Position numbers and translations under genes: made by a program
NCBI GenBank assembly: GCA_039000515.1
Contig: JBCFYV010000100.1
Location: forward strand, 28,570,421 to 28,634,420
DNA length: 64,000 nt
Reading direction: 5' to 3'
From: Timema cristinae
Taxonomy: Eukaryota; Arthropoda; Insecta; Phasmatodea; Timematidae
The notes under the pieces: model-generated
What the model saw: only the letters and a program-made list of their open reading frames with translations
Database searches by the model: none
Told to the model about the DNA's origin: nothing
Shown: positions 35,556 through 47,245 of the stretch, piece after piece
Numbering within the stretch: the first letter of the stretch is position 1
Layout: every line of letters begins with the position of its first letter

Positions 35556-35792
35556 TAAGTGGCCACGTGATCTAAAGTGATACTTTCGTTTTGGACTAGA
35601 CTATCAAATTCGGGGGGATTGGGGTTCAATCCTAGTCGGGCACACTGAGTTTTTTCTTAAATGCTTTTAATATTTTCTTCCACGCAAATGCGGGTACACT
35701 TCATCTCAATTAAACCTTCCTAATCCTTAAAACCATTAGAATAATTAATACATAAGCGTATAGCCGAACTGGTAGTAATACGTGGTGCTAAA
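35556..35792 (+). mobile_element. SINE family A, diverged
   Basis: The A-box region is eroded. The B box (GGGTTCAATCCTAGTC), body (CCACGCAAATGCGGGTACAC) and 3' end (GTAATACGTGGTGCTAAA) are clear. It lies head-to-head with the previous copy. Confidence 0.75.
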
Positions 35793-37254
35793 AAAATCTA
35801 CCACGCGTCTACAGACGAAGGCTTTTTGAAAGTGGTTTATAAATACGTTATCAAAAAATGATCCCTACGTTTGGAAATAATTATTCTTGAAATGCAAAAC
35901 ATATTTGTTTTACAGTATGTTAATTCATATTCAAGGTCTAATTCAGAGCGAGGTTTGTTTTAAAGTTTCCGTATTACTTCCAAAGTTCACAACGTATACT
36001 TTTTGTAACTTTAATGGCAATGTTAATAAGTTAAATGAACCAAGTTTCGTCATTTTGTAACCGTCTTGACTTAGCTAAAGTGTACAGTGACAAAGTTTTG
36101 TAAGGCCCGTTTTGTGTTATGCATCAACTATTTAGGTCTATTAACTTGGTTCTTATTTAAACTTGTATACTCTCAAACTCAAAACGGCCAGCTTTGGGTG
36201 AAACTGTTTCAAAGTCTTAATCAATAACACATTAAAAGGTCCAGCATTATTTATAGGTCACATTTTCATAAGACAGATAAAAAAGTTACTAGACCTACTT
36301 TTACGTATTTATATATCAATTCGATTAGTATTCATATATCATCAATATAAAATCACACTAATACAATAGTGAAATGTTACCAATTTTATCCGCCAAAAAA
36401 AGTATGTTTTTATAAAATACCCTTTATTGGAAAATTGTATTACATTATAATTTGCAAATATACAGTATATATTAATTTTTTTAAATTGTATCTTTACTCG
36501 AAACAACAATTTTTTCTTACTTTCCTCTACTGTCCGGTGCTGATTATGATAATTCAAGTGAAGGAGGGTGGAGGAAGACGTTGAGAAAAAATGTCAACAA
36601 GCATTTGAGTCGAGATAATAATAAAAATCAAATCTCTTCAAAGGGTAAGAGATTGTACCGAGTACCCTCTTATTTGAGATCCAATCAATCTTTTACTCAC
36701 ATAGCGTGACTCTTTAAAATGGCAAAATTATTCCAAACATTTTCAGCACTTGCAATAAAGAATTAGAGTCATAAATAATGCATGCATTAATAATATATAT
36801 GAATATATTTACAACATACACATATGCAATAAAGATGTATATATATTGTTTCTAGCAGTTTGGCCCGTTCTTAGCACGGCTATGCAACACCAAAACTATT
36901 TCAAATTATAACGTTCAATATCCAGCTGTCCACTTTTTGTTAGTTGCTCGTTGTGCAATCCTGAGCTAGCTATGTCAATCACAAACCAATCATGGTGGTT
37001 ATTAAATTTAAAAAAAATCTATTTTAGACAAAATGTTACCTTTTACACTAAGTGAGTGAATAAACAAATTCAATACATTAACAACGCAATATTTACCTAA
37101 GCGCGATCCTAAAGTAATATAAACGAACTAAGAGGCATTGTTGTAGAAATAAAAGAACATAGGAGTTAAACAAAAAAGCAGAAATAAACAATATACTCTG
37201 TCATAAAAAGATATTGAATAATATGCATCTTGGTTTTACAAAGATAATTATGTT
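35793..37254. other. AT-rich stretch with no supported gene
   Basis: Overlapping 71-codon frames on both strands at 36342-36584 are AT-driven. I see no other structure. Confidence 0.4.
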
Positions 37255-37578
37255 TCACCGAGCTTTGCCTCCATAATGTTTATTTTAATTGTTATGTCGC
37301 TGATAGATGGCGTTAATTTATACTAAAAGTATTAGCTTTGTTATTGCATTACTAATGGATCCTTTTTAAGATACTATTTAGTTTTTGTATTTTTATATTT
37401 TTAGATTGTTTTCGTCTGCCTCTAAACAAAATTCAAATTTTCTACAATATTGAGATTTTTTTTCTGCCAGCCTTTTCCCGCCTCCTATTTTTAAATTCCA
37501 AACTTTCGTATGTTTATGTTTAATATGAGGCTGTTCTCTTACAAACTTATAGAAAATTTAAATTTTATTCAATGCCAA
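37255..37578. repeat. Diverged long repeat, copy 2, left part
   Basis: Shares CACCGAGCTTTGCC, GTCTGCCTCTAAACAAAATT and TTTCTACAATATTGA with 25490-25720. It is interrupted by the minisatellite-LINE block. Confidence 0.45.
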
Positions 37579-37586
37579 AAAGAATA

Positions 37587-38085
37587 GCAAGTTAAGGTAT
37601 AGTTAGTGATGGAGGTGACTTTGGTTGAGGACTGGTTGGCTGTATTGTAGGAGATGCAAGTTCAGGTATAGTTAGTGATGGAGGTGACTTTGGTTGAGGA
37701 CTGGTTGGCTGTATTGTAGGAGATGCAAGTTCAGGTGTAGTTAGTGATGGAGGTGACTTTGGTTGAGGACTGGTTTGCTGTATTGTAGGAGATGCCAGTT
37801 CAGGTATAGTTAGTGATGGAGGTGACTTTGGTTGAGGACTGGTTGGCTGTATTGTAGGAGATGCAAGTTCAGGTATAGTTAGTGATGGAGGTGACTTTGG
37901 TTGAGGACTGGTTGGCTGTATTGTAGGAGATGCAAGTTCAGGTATAGTTAGTGATGGAGGTGACTTTGGTTGAGGACTGGTTGGCTGTATTGTAGGAGAT
38001 GCAAGTTCAGGTGTAGTTAGTGATGGAGGTGACTTTGGTTGAGGACTGGTTGGCTGTATTGTAGGAGATGCCAGTTCAGGTATGG
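37587..38085. repeat. 69-bp minisatellite, seven copies
   Basis: Units start at 37602, 37671, 37740, 37809, 37878, 37947 and 38016 with GTTAGTGATGGAGGTGACTT. As 69 is divisible by 3, the minus strand stays open and gives a 23-residue Pro/Ser-rich repeat (PELASPTIQPTSPQPKSPPS). Copies differ at a few positions. It joins the LINE fragment directly at about 38085. Confidence 0.95.
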
Positions 38086-38900
38086 TAGGGCCAGGGGCGT
38101 CATGTTGAAGCTGGCTCCTCTTTTGCGCCCGGCCAGTCCGCTGGAGTACGGCCACAAGATCAGACTTTTTCTGCTCTGTGTGATGTCCATCCTTCTCTAT
38201 TCCGCTCCCGTATTCTCCTATCTACCTAGATACAGATTCAATCATTTCCGTACTGTATACCACCGGTTCCTTCGTCTGATCCTCGGGGCTCCGCCCCGCG
38301 TTCCAAACCGCGTTCTCCTGACCATGTCAGGCCTCCCATCCCTGGACAGCCGTATCCGCGGATTGGCGGTAAGATTCTTCACCCGAGCGCAGGCCAGCTC
38401 CAACATGATCGTCAGGGGCATCGGCGATTACGCCGCTCCTGGCCATCCCTACCGCCGAATCAGGGACGGCGTTGTGAATCCCTTCGTCGACGTCGGCAGG
38501 TGACCTCGGAGTCGAATCTGGGGAGTCGTGACCCCCTTCTAGTCGTGTGAGACTGGGAGGGGAGGTCAGATAGCGGGCGATGCCGGCCTATGGGCCGAGT
38601 TAGATGGCAATGCGCTGGTCGCCCAGTGTTTTTATGGGCACCAGAGTGAGTAACGTCGACCAGACATTATGTGTAGTGAGGTGAGGGCCCATAACCCCGC
38701 CACAACAGTGTGAGATGTGCCCTATTTGGGGATTTAGGAAACAACTTTATTTTTAAAATTCGATGGACAATCTACTTTGAAGAACCCTAAAGGGTTGGAG
38801 AAAGACAATATTATTTTGATTATGTTATGTTGATAAATGTTTGTATATAGTGGTTAAGTTGATGAATAATAAATACTAATAGAAAGAAAGAAAGAATAAC
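38085..38900 (+). mobile_element. 5'-truncated Jockey-like LINE, 3' end
   Basis: The forward frame from about 38090 to the stop at 38501-38503 encodes the C-terminal part of a non-LTR reverse transcriptase: GVMLKLAPLLRPASPLEYGH, then YSAPVFSYLPRYRFNHF and LRLILGAPPRVPN. These are the usual spacings after the thumb of Jockey-type enzymes. A GC-rich 3' UTR of about 380 bp and an (A)GAAAG-type tail follow. The polymerase and endonuclease domains are absent, so it is dead on arrival. AAAGAATA occurs at 37579-37586 and 38891-38898, possibly a target duplication around minisatellite plus LINE. Confidence 0.82.
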
Positions 38901-39420
38901 TTATAATAATTTTGGAAATATTTTAAGCTTTTATCCTTCTACCCTCCTTTTTAGTTCCCAAATTATGTTTTTTGTAATTTTAAGATTTATTTTATCATCG
39001 TATAATGTTTATTTACGTGCTTTCCAAATTTAAATTTTAAACCATACTAAAAAGTTGTATTCAATATTAATTTTATCAATTTAACGTTCTTCCATTTCCC
39101 TAAGCTACAATTTTTAAATCCGATAAGTTCAAGCATCCTTCGGCTATCCGGGAATGTGTAGTGAGTGACATATATATCAAATTTCCATTTTATATCACAC
39201 CAGAAATTGTTTATTAAAGTAGTTTTAAGAAACTTGAAGGGACTACCCTCCTCATTTACTAAATTAAATTAAATTCAAGGATCAGACCCTAATGGTTGTT
39301 TGGTGTGGTTCTTATACCCGCCTAACTAATTTTAATTTTCTACCACACTGAAAAGTGATTTATTATTTTTGTTTAGGGAATTTTGAAACCCCTCCGTTCC
39401 CCAGCCCCATTTATAAATAC
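38901..39420. repeat. Diverged long repeat, copy 2, right part
   Basis: TTGTTTGGTGTGGTTCTTAT, CTACCACACTGAAAAGTGAT and GGAATTTTGAAACCCCTCCG match phrases in 25490-28480. It resumes after the LINE block and ends at the tail of the next LINE. Confidence 0.45.
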
Positions 39421-42060
39421 TAATCATCATCATCATTATCATCATCTGTTTTCAGCCCTTTACCGGGTCAGTTTAGTAAAATTCCTCCATCTTCTTATAT
39501 CGTTCCCCCATTCTTCCTACTTTCATTTCTTACAATCTTTCCTTCTCACTTGAACACGTTCTGTTATATACTCATCTCATTTCTTTCTTTACCTTTTTTG
39601 CGGTCTTTTTCCCAAACACTTCAATACCAACATTTTAATTGGCAATCTCTCTTTTTCCATCCTCATTCCATGCTCATAACATCTCAGTCTTGCTTCCTCT
39701 ATTAACTCATATATTCAATGTACCCCCACTCTTTCCTGGATAACTTAATTCTTAATCTTGTTTCTCCTTGTGATAGCTAGTATGCTCTTCACAAATTTCA
39801 TTCCCATGGCTTCCACTTTTCTAGTCTCTCTTACATTCAATGTCCATATTTCTGCAGCATATGTGACAATGGGCACAAAGTACACCCTGAACAACCATTC
39901 ATTACACTTTAAGGGCACTTCTCTTCTCCATTTAAGGTATTTTACACACCTATTGAACAAATCTTCCTGATGTCCTCTTTTTTAATTAAATCCTATCTAC
40001 TCCCATCTTTCTCCTAAATCAGGCTTCAAGATATTTTACGTTCTGTACTTTTCTCAACTCTACTCCATCCAACCTTATAACCTTACTCGGCCTTACCCTC
40101 TTCCTTGTCATTACCATCACGTCACACTTTTCCATGCTAAATGCACTTTGTTCATGACCATTTCCAATACCATTACACATAGTAATGGTGAAAGGACACT
40201 CCCGTGCTTAACTCCATTTTTTGTAACATCCTTTCTCTCTCCATCTTAACACACTTATGTTATCCTCATACATGCTTTTCACTCTCATTACAACTCCTTT
40301 TCCACTTCAGTCTTTCCGTAGTTTTCTAAGTTTTATTTCCATCTATACTATCATATGCCTTATCCGCATCCATACACACCATTACCAAGTTTTCCCATGT
40401 CTTACCTATTTTTCATCAGCTATCGTACCGCAAATATTAAGTCTTTTGCAGATGTATGTTTCTAAAATCCGTGCTGTTACTCTTTCCACCTTAATTTCAT
40501 TGTATTTCATATTCTATTTTCTAGTATATTATTATATATTTTTGTACAGTGGCATATTGATGCCTTCCACCTATAATTTGTACAGCTCTTCCAGTCTCCT
40601 TTATTGAAAATAATAATTATAGCTCCCTTTTTCAAGTCTTTTGTTACATTGTTCTCCTTCCAAACCACAATCAGCAACCTGTGTAGCCATTGCATACTTA
40701 CATCACTTGCTGGTCTTTTCATTTCCACAGTCAGTTTGTCCATACCTGGTGCTTTTTCTTGTTTTGTTCTCTTTTATCGTTATCCACTTATTTCTCTGTG
40801 GGACCTCTTTTCTCCTCTTCTGCTATTTCTTCCTGCTCCTCTGTTTCACTCTCATCCCTTTTCCTCTTCCGGGTTGAACATTTTCTCCAAATATCTCACC
40901 CGTAGCTTTTTTTCTCCCTTTCTTGTCTTCAACATTATTCCTTCTTCATCTATCATTCTAACTTCTTGGATTTTCCCTCTTTTTCTGTTTCTTACTTAGC
41001 TATACAAAACCTTATTACTTCCTTCCACGACCCATTCCAGCATTTCTGTTCATTTTTGCATCCAATCCTTCCTGGCTTCGCTCTTTTCTTCTCCTACCTA
41101 TATTCTTCCTCTGTTTCCTCGTTCCTATTCTTAAAACTACTTCTGAATGTTTTATTCTTCTCCTCATCTGCCTTTTTCAGCCTGTCTTGCCATCAGGGTG
41201 TTCCCTTCCATTTCCTCTTATTAATTGACCTCTAATATACCCTTTCTGTAACTCCCACCAGACTATTCTTAAACCTTTACCATTCAACCTCAACACTTTG
41301 CATTTTATATTTTGGTATTAAGCTTCTTGCCTTTCTTAGGTATAGATCTCTTTCCCTTTCAGTTTTGAGCCTACACACTCTTATTCTTCTTTCTTGTCTT
41401 ACTACCTTTCTCTTATATTCTCATCTATGTCTGCCACCATAAACTATGGCCACTATCTAAGGACAGACTTGGTATTACCTTGATGTTTACGGTCTTTCTT
41501 TTCATTTCTTCATTTATTATATAGTAGTCTATCACCTATCTTTTCTCTCCATCCAAACTGTATATAGTGATTTTTTGAATTTCTCCTTCCTTCTTAAAAT
41601 AGCTCTTTGCTATCTTTAATTTTATTTCTTGCACATAGCTCCTAAAGCCTTCTACTTCCTCGTTTCTCCCCACATATTTCCTTCCCTAATACCTCCTCAA
41701 ACCGTACTCTCTCTTTTCCTACTTTTCCATTCAAATTCCCCATTACTATCTGGCACTCGCTTCCCATTTGCCTTTCTAGGTCTTCCTCAAACTTGCCATT
41801 TTCTTCTGCTGAGCATCCCACTAGTGGGGCATACACATGTGTCACCTCCACCGTTTGTCCTCTGCCATTTTTTATAATCTTTATTATTCTATCACTCATC
41901 CCTACTGCCTGCAACACTTCTCTCACTACGACGTCCGTTACTTATTTCTCTCATGCCACTCTCTCTCCACTTAGTCTCACCCAGGCCCAGGACATCCACT
42001 TTTCTCTCTTATATAATATCTACAATCTCCTCTACTTATACAGTCAGCGTTTCAACGTTC
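39421..42060 (-). pseudogene. Decayed non-LTR retrotransposon (endonuclease plus reverse transcriptase)
   Basis: Read on the minus strand, with frameshifts and stops. Endonuclease start: LGLGETKWRESGMREI near 41975-41925. Endonuclease: VTHVYAPLVGCSAEENGKFE in 41926-41642. RT fingers: MDKLTVEMKRPASDV, then WKSCTNYRW, in 40743-40507. Palm: NGVKHGSVLSPLLCVMVLEM near 40225-40160. Thumb: KCDVMVMTRKRVRPSKVIRL near 40135-40065. C-terminus: YFVPIVTYAAEIWTLNVRET in 39960-39745. The catalytic YxDD segment is missing at about 40145-40160. A (GATGAT)n-type tail lies at 39421-39445. The type resembles the endonuclease/RT LINEs common in invertebrates; the clade is uncertain. The plus-strand Ser/Phe-rich frames here are antisense shadows. 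Confidence 0.82.
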
Positions 42061-42712
42061 AGAGTCCCTATATGCAGCTGTTTGTCATCAATTTACCCAA
42101 TCCTGCATTTTACTTTGTTTTCTCTAATATAGGTTTGTTTCAGCCACGAGTCCGAGCTATTTAATGATAAACTAAATATACACGCCACCAAAAGTTTTAT
42201 CACATTCAACAACTTAAGTTATATTTTAGAACATACTATGTATTCTCTTTCTCAGAATCAGCCTCTATTTATACATTTTGACCCTCTGATCATTTAGAGT
42301 TTATACCCTGTCTACGTGGACTTCTAGTCATTATTTAGGCTATATATGCTACGGCCAAGGCCCGAAACCGGTGATTTGGTGAATTGGCTGGATCATTCAC
42401 ACAAGGACCAGCTGAATATTGAATGGATAGAGTTTGAGTTTGCGTTTTGACCAATCAAAGCACCAAATGGCAACGACATTCTGGCCAGTTCCTGTAGGGA
42501 CCCTCAAATTCACTTGGTTGTGACAGGTTGAGACATGTTTAGAAATATTTTGGGTTGTTTTGTTGAGTGTAATCACAGCTCTGTTACGGAGGTGATTGCT
42601 AATTCATAATTGGTGTCATTTGATGATTAATTTAACATAACCAAATCTATCGTAACCTTACTTACTCTGTGGCATTAGGAACTCAAAAGTTCATTGCTGC
42701 ACTTACAAACAT

Positions 42713-42785
42713 ACACCACATATCCCTATCTTGAGCTAGTTCTATACAGTCCACCTCATTATACCCTATCTATTTTAAGTGAATG
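42713..42785 (-). repeat. Short dispersed repeat, copy 1
   Basis: The reverse complement (TGAGGTGGACTGTATAGAAC, then TAGCTCAAGATAGGGATA) matches the tandem units at 51405-51535. Confidence 0.6.
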
Positions 42786-43104
42786 ATAATGTTATCCTCC
42801 CATCCAATATAAATAAAATATAATGTAACGCTGGATTAAAAAATACATCTGATTGGCTGAGCTTGTGAATTCACTCATTACACAAGACAGCGAATTATAT
42901 ACATAAAGCCAAATGGAGTATAAACTAACAAATCTTCTTAAAATCAGGTTACATTTTGGAACTTTAAATAATAAATAAAGATTTAAATTCACACCAATGT
43001 ACAACTTACATCATTACTCTATTTATTTAAAAAAACTATTTGTGGCTGTTTTAGAATTAAAATATAGCTGCTATGTATGGGGTAAAGTAAGCAATGACAT
43101 AGTC

Positions 43105-43510
43105 AAATTCCTCCAATTGGTGCTACCCTTTTATTATCTTTATATGGTTTCCATCTACGTATAAGTCTTCCCAATGGTCTCTTTCCATTGGGATTTCCAG
43201 TCAATTTTGTTTTGTATATTCTTAGTTTTACATTCCTTAACAGCAGACGAGATGTTAACAACAACTTACTGACAGTAATAACATGCATTTATCAAGTCTA
43301 TTATTTTCCTATTTTCCACTATAATATTGTTATTGCTATTCAAAATAATTGTTCATAAATAAGTAAACTCATTAACTATGTCAAATGATATTTTGTTTGC
43401 ACTAATCTCTCGTCCTCAATTTGTGTTCTCTGTGTGATCATATACTTGTCTTTTCAGCGTTCACTTCTAAATATATTTCACTTAGTAGCTTCTAATACGA
43501 TTTCTGCATT
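43105..43510 (-). pseudogene. Second decayed LINE remnant with internal deletion
   Basis: Minus-strand motifs in order: LEVNAEKT (43467-43450, RT thumb), SFDIVNEFTYL (about 43400-43365), LLTSRLLLRNVKLRIYKT (43262-43212), then immediately GNPNGKRPLGRLIRRWK (near 43195-43147). The last motif is the typical far C-terminal KRPLGRPRRRW signature. In intact relatives it lies roughly 100 residues after the IYKT motif, so that part is deleted. Stops and frameshifts occur throughout. Confidence 0.68.
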
Positions 43511-43529
43511 TCTTGAAACATATATTGAA

Positions 43530-44100
43530 GGCTTGGAAACTTGAAATTTTGCGTTTCAGGAATATAGTGGGTTTTCTCTATAAAATAAGGAAACTCTAAA
43601 ATTGGGATGTTTCAAAATCTAGCTCCGAGAAATGAAGGTCATAGGCCTATAATTAGAAAAAAAAAATATAATTGGAGAAAGCGGTTTCGGGGCTCAAAAT
43701 TGCAAAAACCAATAGTGAACAACTACTTCTCAGTGTGGTAGAAACTCAAAGGATCACCCCAAAAAAATATTCAGGGCTGAAAATGTTCAAGTTTTAATTA
43801 GGACTTTGAGAAACAAAGGTGTATAAACATAAAAATAATTACTTTTAAGTGCGGTAAAAAATTTAATTTGGCAGGAAGATAGAAAAACAATTCTATATAA
43901 CCATATTTGTCGACAATTTGAATTTTTTAAGTAGGTATTAATTAAATATGGGGAAGGGCGTGGTTACACTTGCCAAAACTGATAGAAACATCTACTTTTC
44001 TGTGTGGTAAAAAACTAAAATTTGGCAAGAAGGTTTAAGTAACACCTCTAATAACCACAAAAGACTAAATATTTTAAGTGTTAAAAAAAAAACTATGTGG
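43530..44100 (-). repeat. Diverged long repeat, copy 3 (reverse)
   Basis: GGTTTCGGGGCTCAAAATTG, ACTACTTCTCAGTGTGGTAG, GGATCACCCCAAAAAAATAT and further variants are reverse complements of phrases in 25490-28480 and 38901-39420. Confidence 0.5.
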
Positions 44101-44737
44101 ATGTAAAACGACTGCTATTCAATTTTATCATTACTTTCCATTCTACCTTTCTTTTCACACATTAAAAAAAATATTAATTTTAAACTAACTCATTTCAAGT
44201 GATTCACTTTGCATTCAGCTATTGTATTAAAACATTACCACACCGACAAAAAAACATGAAATGCGTAATTAACTTTTAATAATTCCAAGGAATGGGATCA
44301 ATATTATTTTAATGGGAATGATGCAAATATACTATCTTGTTTAGTCAAGCGGTTAATTAAGATTTTTCTTTGTTCAGTTTTCCACGATTTTGCCTAAAAA
44401 ACTATTACGTTCGTAAAATATGATGTTATATTTGAATATTTATACCATGCGTATTTTATGTCTGTGAAATATACTACTAATGTTACTATAGTGCTTACAA
44501 TGAATAAATTGCGTGGGGGAGTTCCTTGTTGAAGATAAAGCTGTAATGGGAATAATGTTATCTCAGCAATTTCTTTGCTCAGAGGCAGACATAAAAAAGA
44601 ACGTAATAAAACATGATTCGTGAGAATAAAGTACTGTAGAAAATAATTTAAATAACATGTTATGAAACAAAGATTATATTTATTTAAGTTTTAAAGCAAC
44701 AAAATGGTTAAATAGAATTAATAATTTCGTAATCTAT

Positions 44738-44968
44738 GGGTTACTACCCGTGTATTCCTACGTATTAATACACTAATAATAAGTTAGAGATATAAATGAT
44801 AGCTGTGAAGAAAATATAGCCTACATGTAGTTGTGTGGAGGCGGAGAGACAAATAGTTTAGGGGAAAACAACCTCAGTGCACCTGGTCAAAATTCGATCC
44901 CTGATCTCCTATTGACAGGCGAAACAAACTAGACCAGGATTACGACTCTGAACAAATGTCCACCGGTA
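44738..44968 (-). mobile_element. Degraded SINE family A
   Basis: It runs from GGGTTACTACCCGTGTATTC, through the body (GTTGTGTGGAGGCGGAGAGA) and B box region (CAAAATTCGATCCCTG), to CCACCGGTACGGGT. Confidence 0.62.
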
Positions 44969-45116
44969 CGGGTAGTAAGTAATTAAGGCTCTTTCAACTA
45001 CTGTATTAATCGATGAACTTTAATTCTGTATTTTTGACACTAAGACTAGAAAACTTTTATAGTATTCGTCAGACTGAATTTCTGGAGAAAATGGGCAGTG
45101 GGCATCTTTCAGCTAT

Positions 45117-45120
<4 letters not shown>

Positions 45121-45184
<64 letters not shown>

Positions 45185-45207
45185 TTTTATATATATATAT
45201 ATATTTT
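45121..45207. repeat. Interrupted (AT)n microsatellite
   Basis: An AT-alternating run of about 87 bp with TTT/AAA interruptions, which yields a spurious Ile/Tyr-rich frame. Confidence 0.95.
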
Positions 45208-45530
45208 AGTTGAGTATTTGACCATGAACTCATAACCTCATCTGTGTATTGAAGTATTAAATTCTAGATTCCCAAGAATTACGTTAGTGATGAAGGTGCA
45301 GTTTGAATCCTTGTTAGTTCCCTAGGAGTGGATTTCCATTAGTGTTGTATCACTGTATTTTTTCCGAGCATTGTATGGGCTCAATCTGGGACTACCCTGT
45401 CTGAAATACAGGGTTGGCTTGGACCAAGGTGGTCATAAGACGCTTGGTTCAGTTGTGATCACACCTTGTGGGTTTGTTTACTTCTGACTCGCGTTTCTCT
45501 AGCCAGTGTCTGATCAATCAACCACCTGAG

Positions 45531-45957
45531 GGTTATGTGAAGTTATGTTTAGATTAGGATTGTGCAACTTAAAGGAAATCGTTTGATGGATAGGTTATGT
45601 GATGTTAGGTTTAGATTAGGATTGTGCAACTTAAAGGAAATCGTTTGATGGTTGGGATAGGTTATGTGAAGTTAGGTTTAGATTAGGATTGTGCGACTTA
45701 AAGGAAATCGTTTGATGGTTGGGATAGGTTATGTGAAGTTAGGTTTAGATTAGGATTGTGCAACTTAAAGGAAATAGTTTGATGGTTGGGATAGGTTATG
45801 TGAAGTTATGTTTAGATTAGGATTGTGCAACTTAAAGGAAATCGTTTGATGGTTGGGATAGGTTATGTGAAGTTAGGTTTAGATTAGGATTGTGCAACTT
45901 AAAGGAAATTGTTTGATGGTTGGGATAGGTTATGTGAGGTTAGGTTAGGCCTCCAAA
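45531..45957. repeat. 67-bp tandem repeat, about six copies, TTAGG-like
   Basis: Units start at 45531 (62 bp), 45593, 45660, 45727, 45794 and 45861, with a partial at 45928. Each begins GGTTATGTGAAGTTAGGTTT. The last partial copy reads GAGGTTAGGTTAGGCC. TTAGG is the usual arthropod telomere unit, so a degenerate telomere-like origin is possible but not shown. Confidence 0.93.
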
Positions 45958-46014
45958 AAAAGAAAGGATATAGAGTAACCCGTCAATAGTGTATGTGTTA
46001 AGCATAATTATATT

Positions 46015-46240
46015 TAAATTACGTGGCAAAGTGACAATCTTGATCCGGGAATCAAACTCGGGACATTTTGCTTTGCACACCCATGCTATACCACTGAGCT
46101 ATTCTAGTTCGTCTCCTACCCAACAACTGTTCGAAGATCACACCATGCTCAGTAGTAAATGATTGGCGCGAAAAGCAAAAGGTCCGAGATTCTAATCTCT
46201 TATCTGGCTTGTCATTTTTCACTTGAACTAAATTCAGCTA
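46015..46240. mobile_element. SINE family E, second copy
   Basis: A minus-strand tRNA-like module (46030-46110; B box GAGTTTGATTCCCGG, A box TAGCTCAGTGGTATAGC) and a plus-strand module (46144-46205; GCTCAGTAGTAAATGA and GTCCGAGATTCTAATCTC) diverge from a central spacer. Outer flanks (CAAAGTGACAATC, CTTGTCATTTTTCACTTG) mirror each other, as at 9945-10185. Confidence 0.6.
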
Positions 46241-47024
46241 TCAGGACTGATATTGTGGAAAACTGGTCATCAGTATGTGACACACATAATTTTAAATAGT
46301 GATAGTATTTTTTTCGATCAAAAAATAGAATCTACGAGCACATTTTGTAAAAGGGCCTAACCTGTTAATTAAATATTTATTGTTGGACTTAGAGGATAAG
46401 TTTCATATGTTGCTGAACTTGGATTAGGAGATTGCACAGATTTAGTCTTAAATTCAGAAAATAGACTTTAAGTTTACTCTAATTAAAAGAATATCATTCA
46501 GAAAAAATATTTAGATTAAATTAAATAATCAACCTGAAAAAATGGAATCAGATTTAATAAAAAGGTAATAATTTAGTTGGATAATAATTTTGGTGAATTT
46601 ACTAGAAATTTTACTAAAACCCATTAATAAATTAACATCGTCCTTTCTTAATCGTGTAGCATCTACTTTAGAATCTAATTCGAAAGTGTGAAGAGACGTC
46701 CGTTAAAATATTGTGAGTTATCAGCTCTTTGAAGATTAGTCTTAAAACACACAACAGCAATATTTGGTCGGGTAGGATTATGTACCCGTGAAATTCCAGT
46801 CTTCTCTTTGTTGATTGTAGGAAAGGGAAGGAGAGAGGAAAGTTATCATGTTTTTGTTTCACCGAAAAAGTCCAACTTAGTTTAGCTACCCTCCATTAAG
46901 TCGACTTTAGCCGGACACCATTGACATGCTAATGTGGAAAGAGCTTTTCAGAGTATGACATGCTCTAAAATACTGTTTATCAATAAATGGTGTTTTAAAA
47001 GACCTCAAACAAAGAATTTGGCAG

Positions 47025-47245
47025 CCTTCTACCTCAGTCGGTGAGAACGTCGACTTAATGTCGGATTCATCTAGCTAGGTGTTTTGTTGATGGGAAGGTT
47101 GGTGTTCGGATCCCAGTCAGGTTTAACGAGGATATATTTTCACAGATCCACCCACTATACTTCTACGCAAATAAGGGTAAACTTTTTTCTCATTTATACC
47201 TTTCTTATCGCTAAATTATTAAACTAATTAAAACAATTAAAGCCC
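47025..47245 (+). mobile_element. Degraded SINE family A
   Basis: tRNA-like head (CCTCAGTCGGTGAGAACG), B box (GGTGTTCGGATCCCAGTC), body (CTTCTACGCAAATAAGGGTA), then an eroded 3' end. Confidence 0.65.

Noticed and set aside
36342..36584. 71-codon frames on both strands
   Set aside because: The translations are AT-composition driven and antisense to each other.
38039..38089. Start of the 154-codon frame as a true protein N-terminus
   Set aside because: The first residues come from the minisatellite; real LINE coding begins near 38090.
40257..42164. Long Ser/Phe/Leu-rich plus-strand frames (116, 131, 123 codons and others)
   Set aside because: They are antisense to a decayed LINE whose minus-strand motifs are recognisable.
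45013..45213. 66-codon frame with Ile/Tyr repeats
   Set aside because: The second half is an AT microsatellite.
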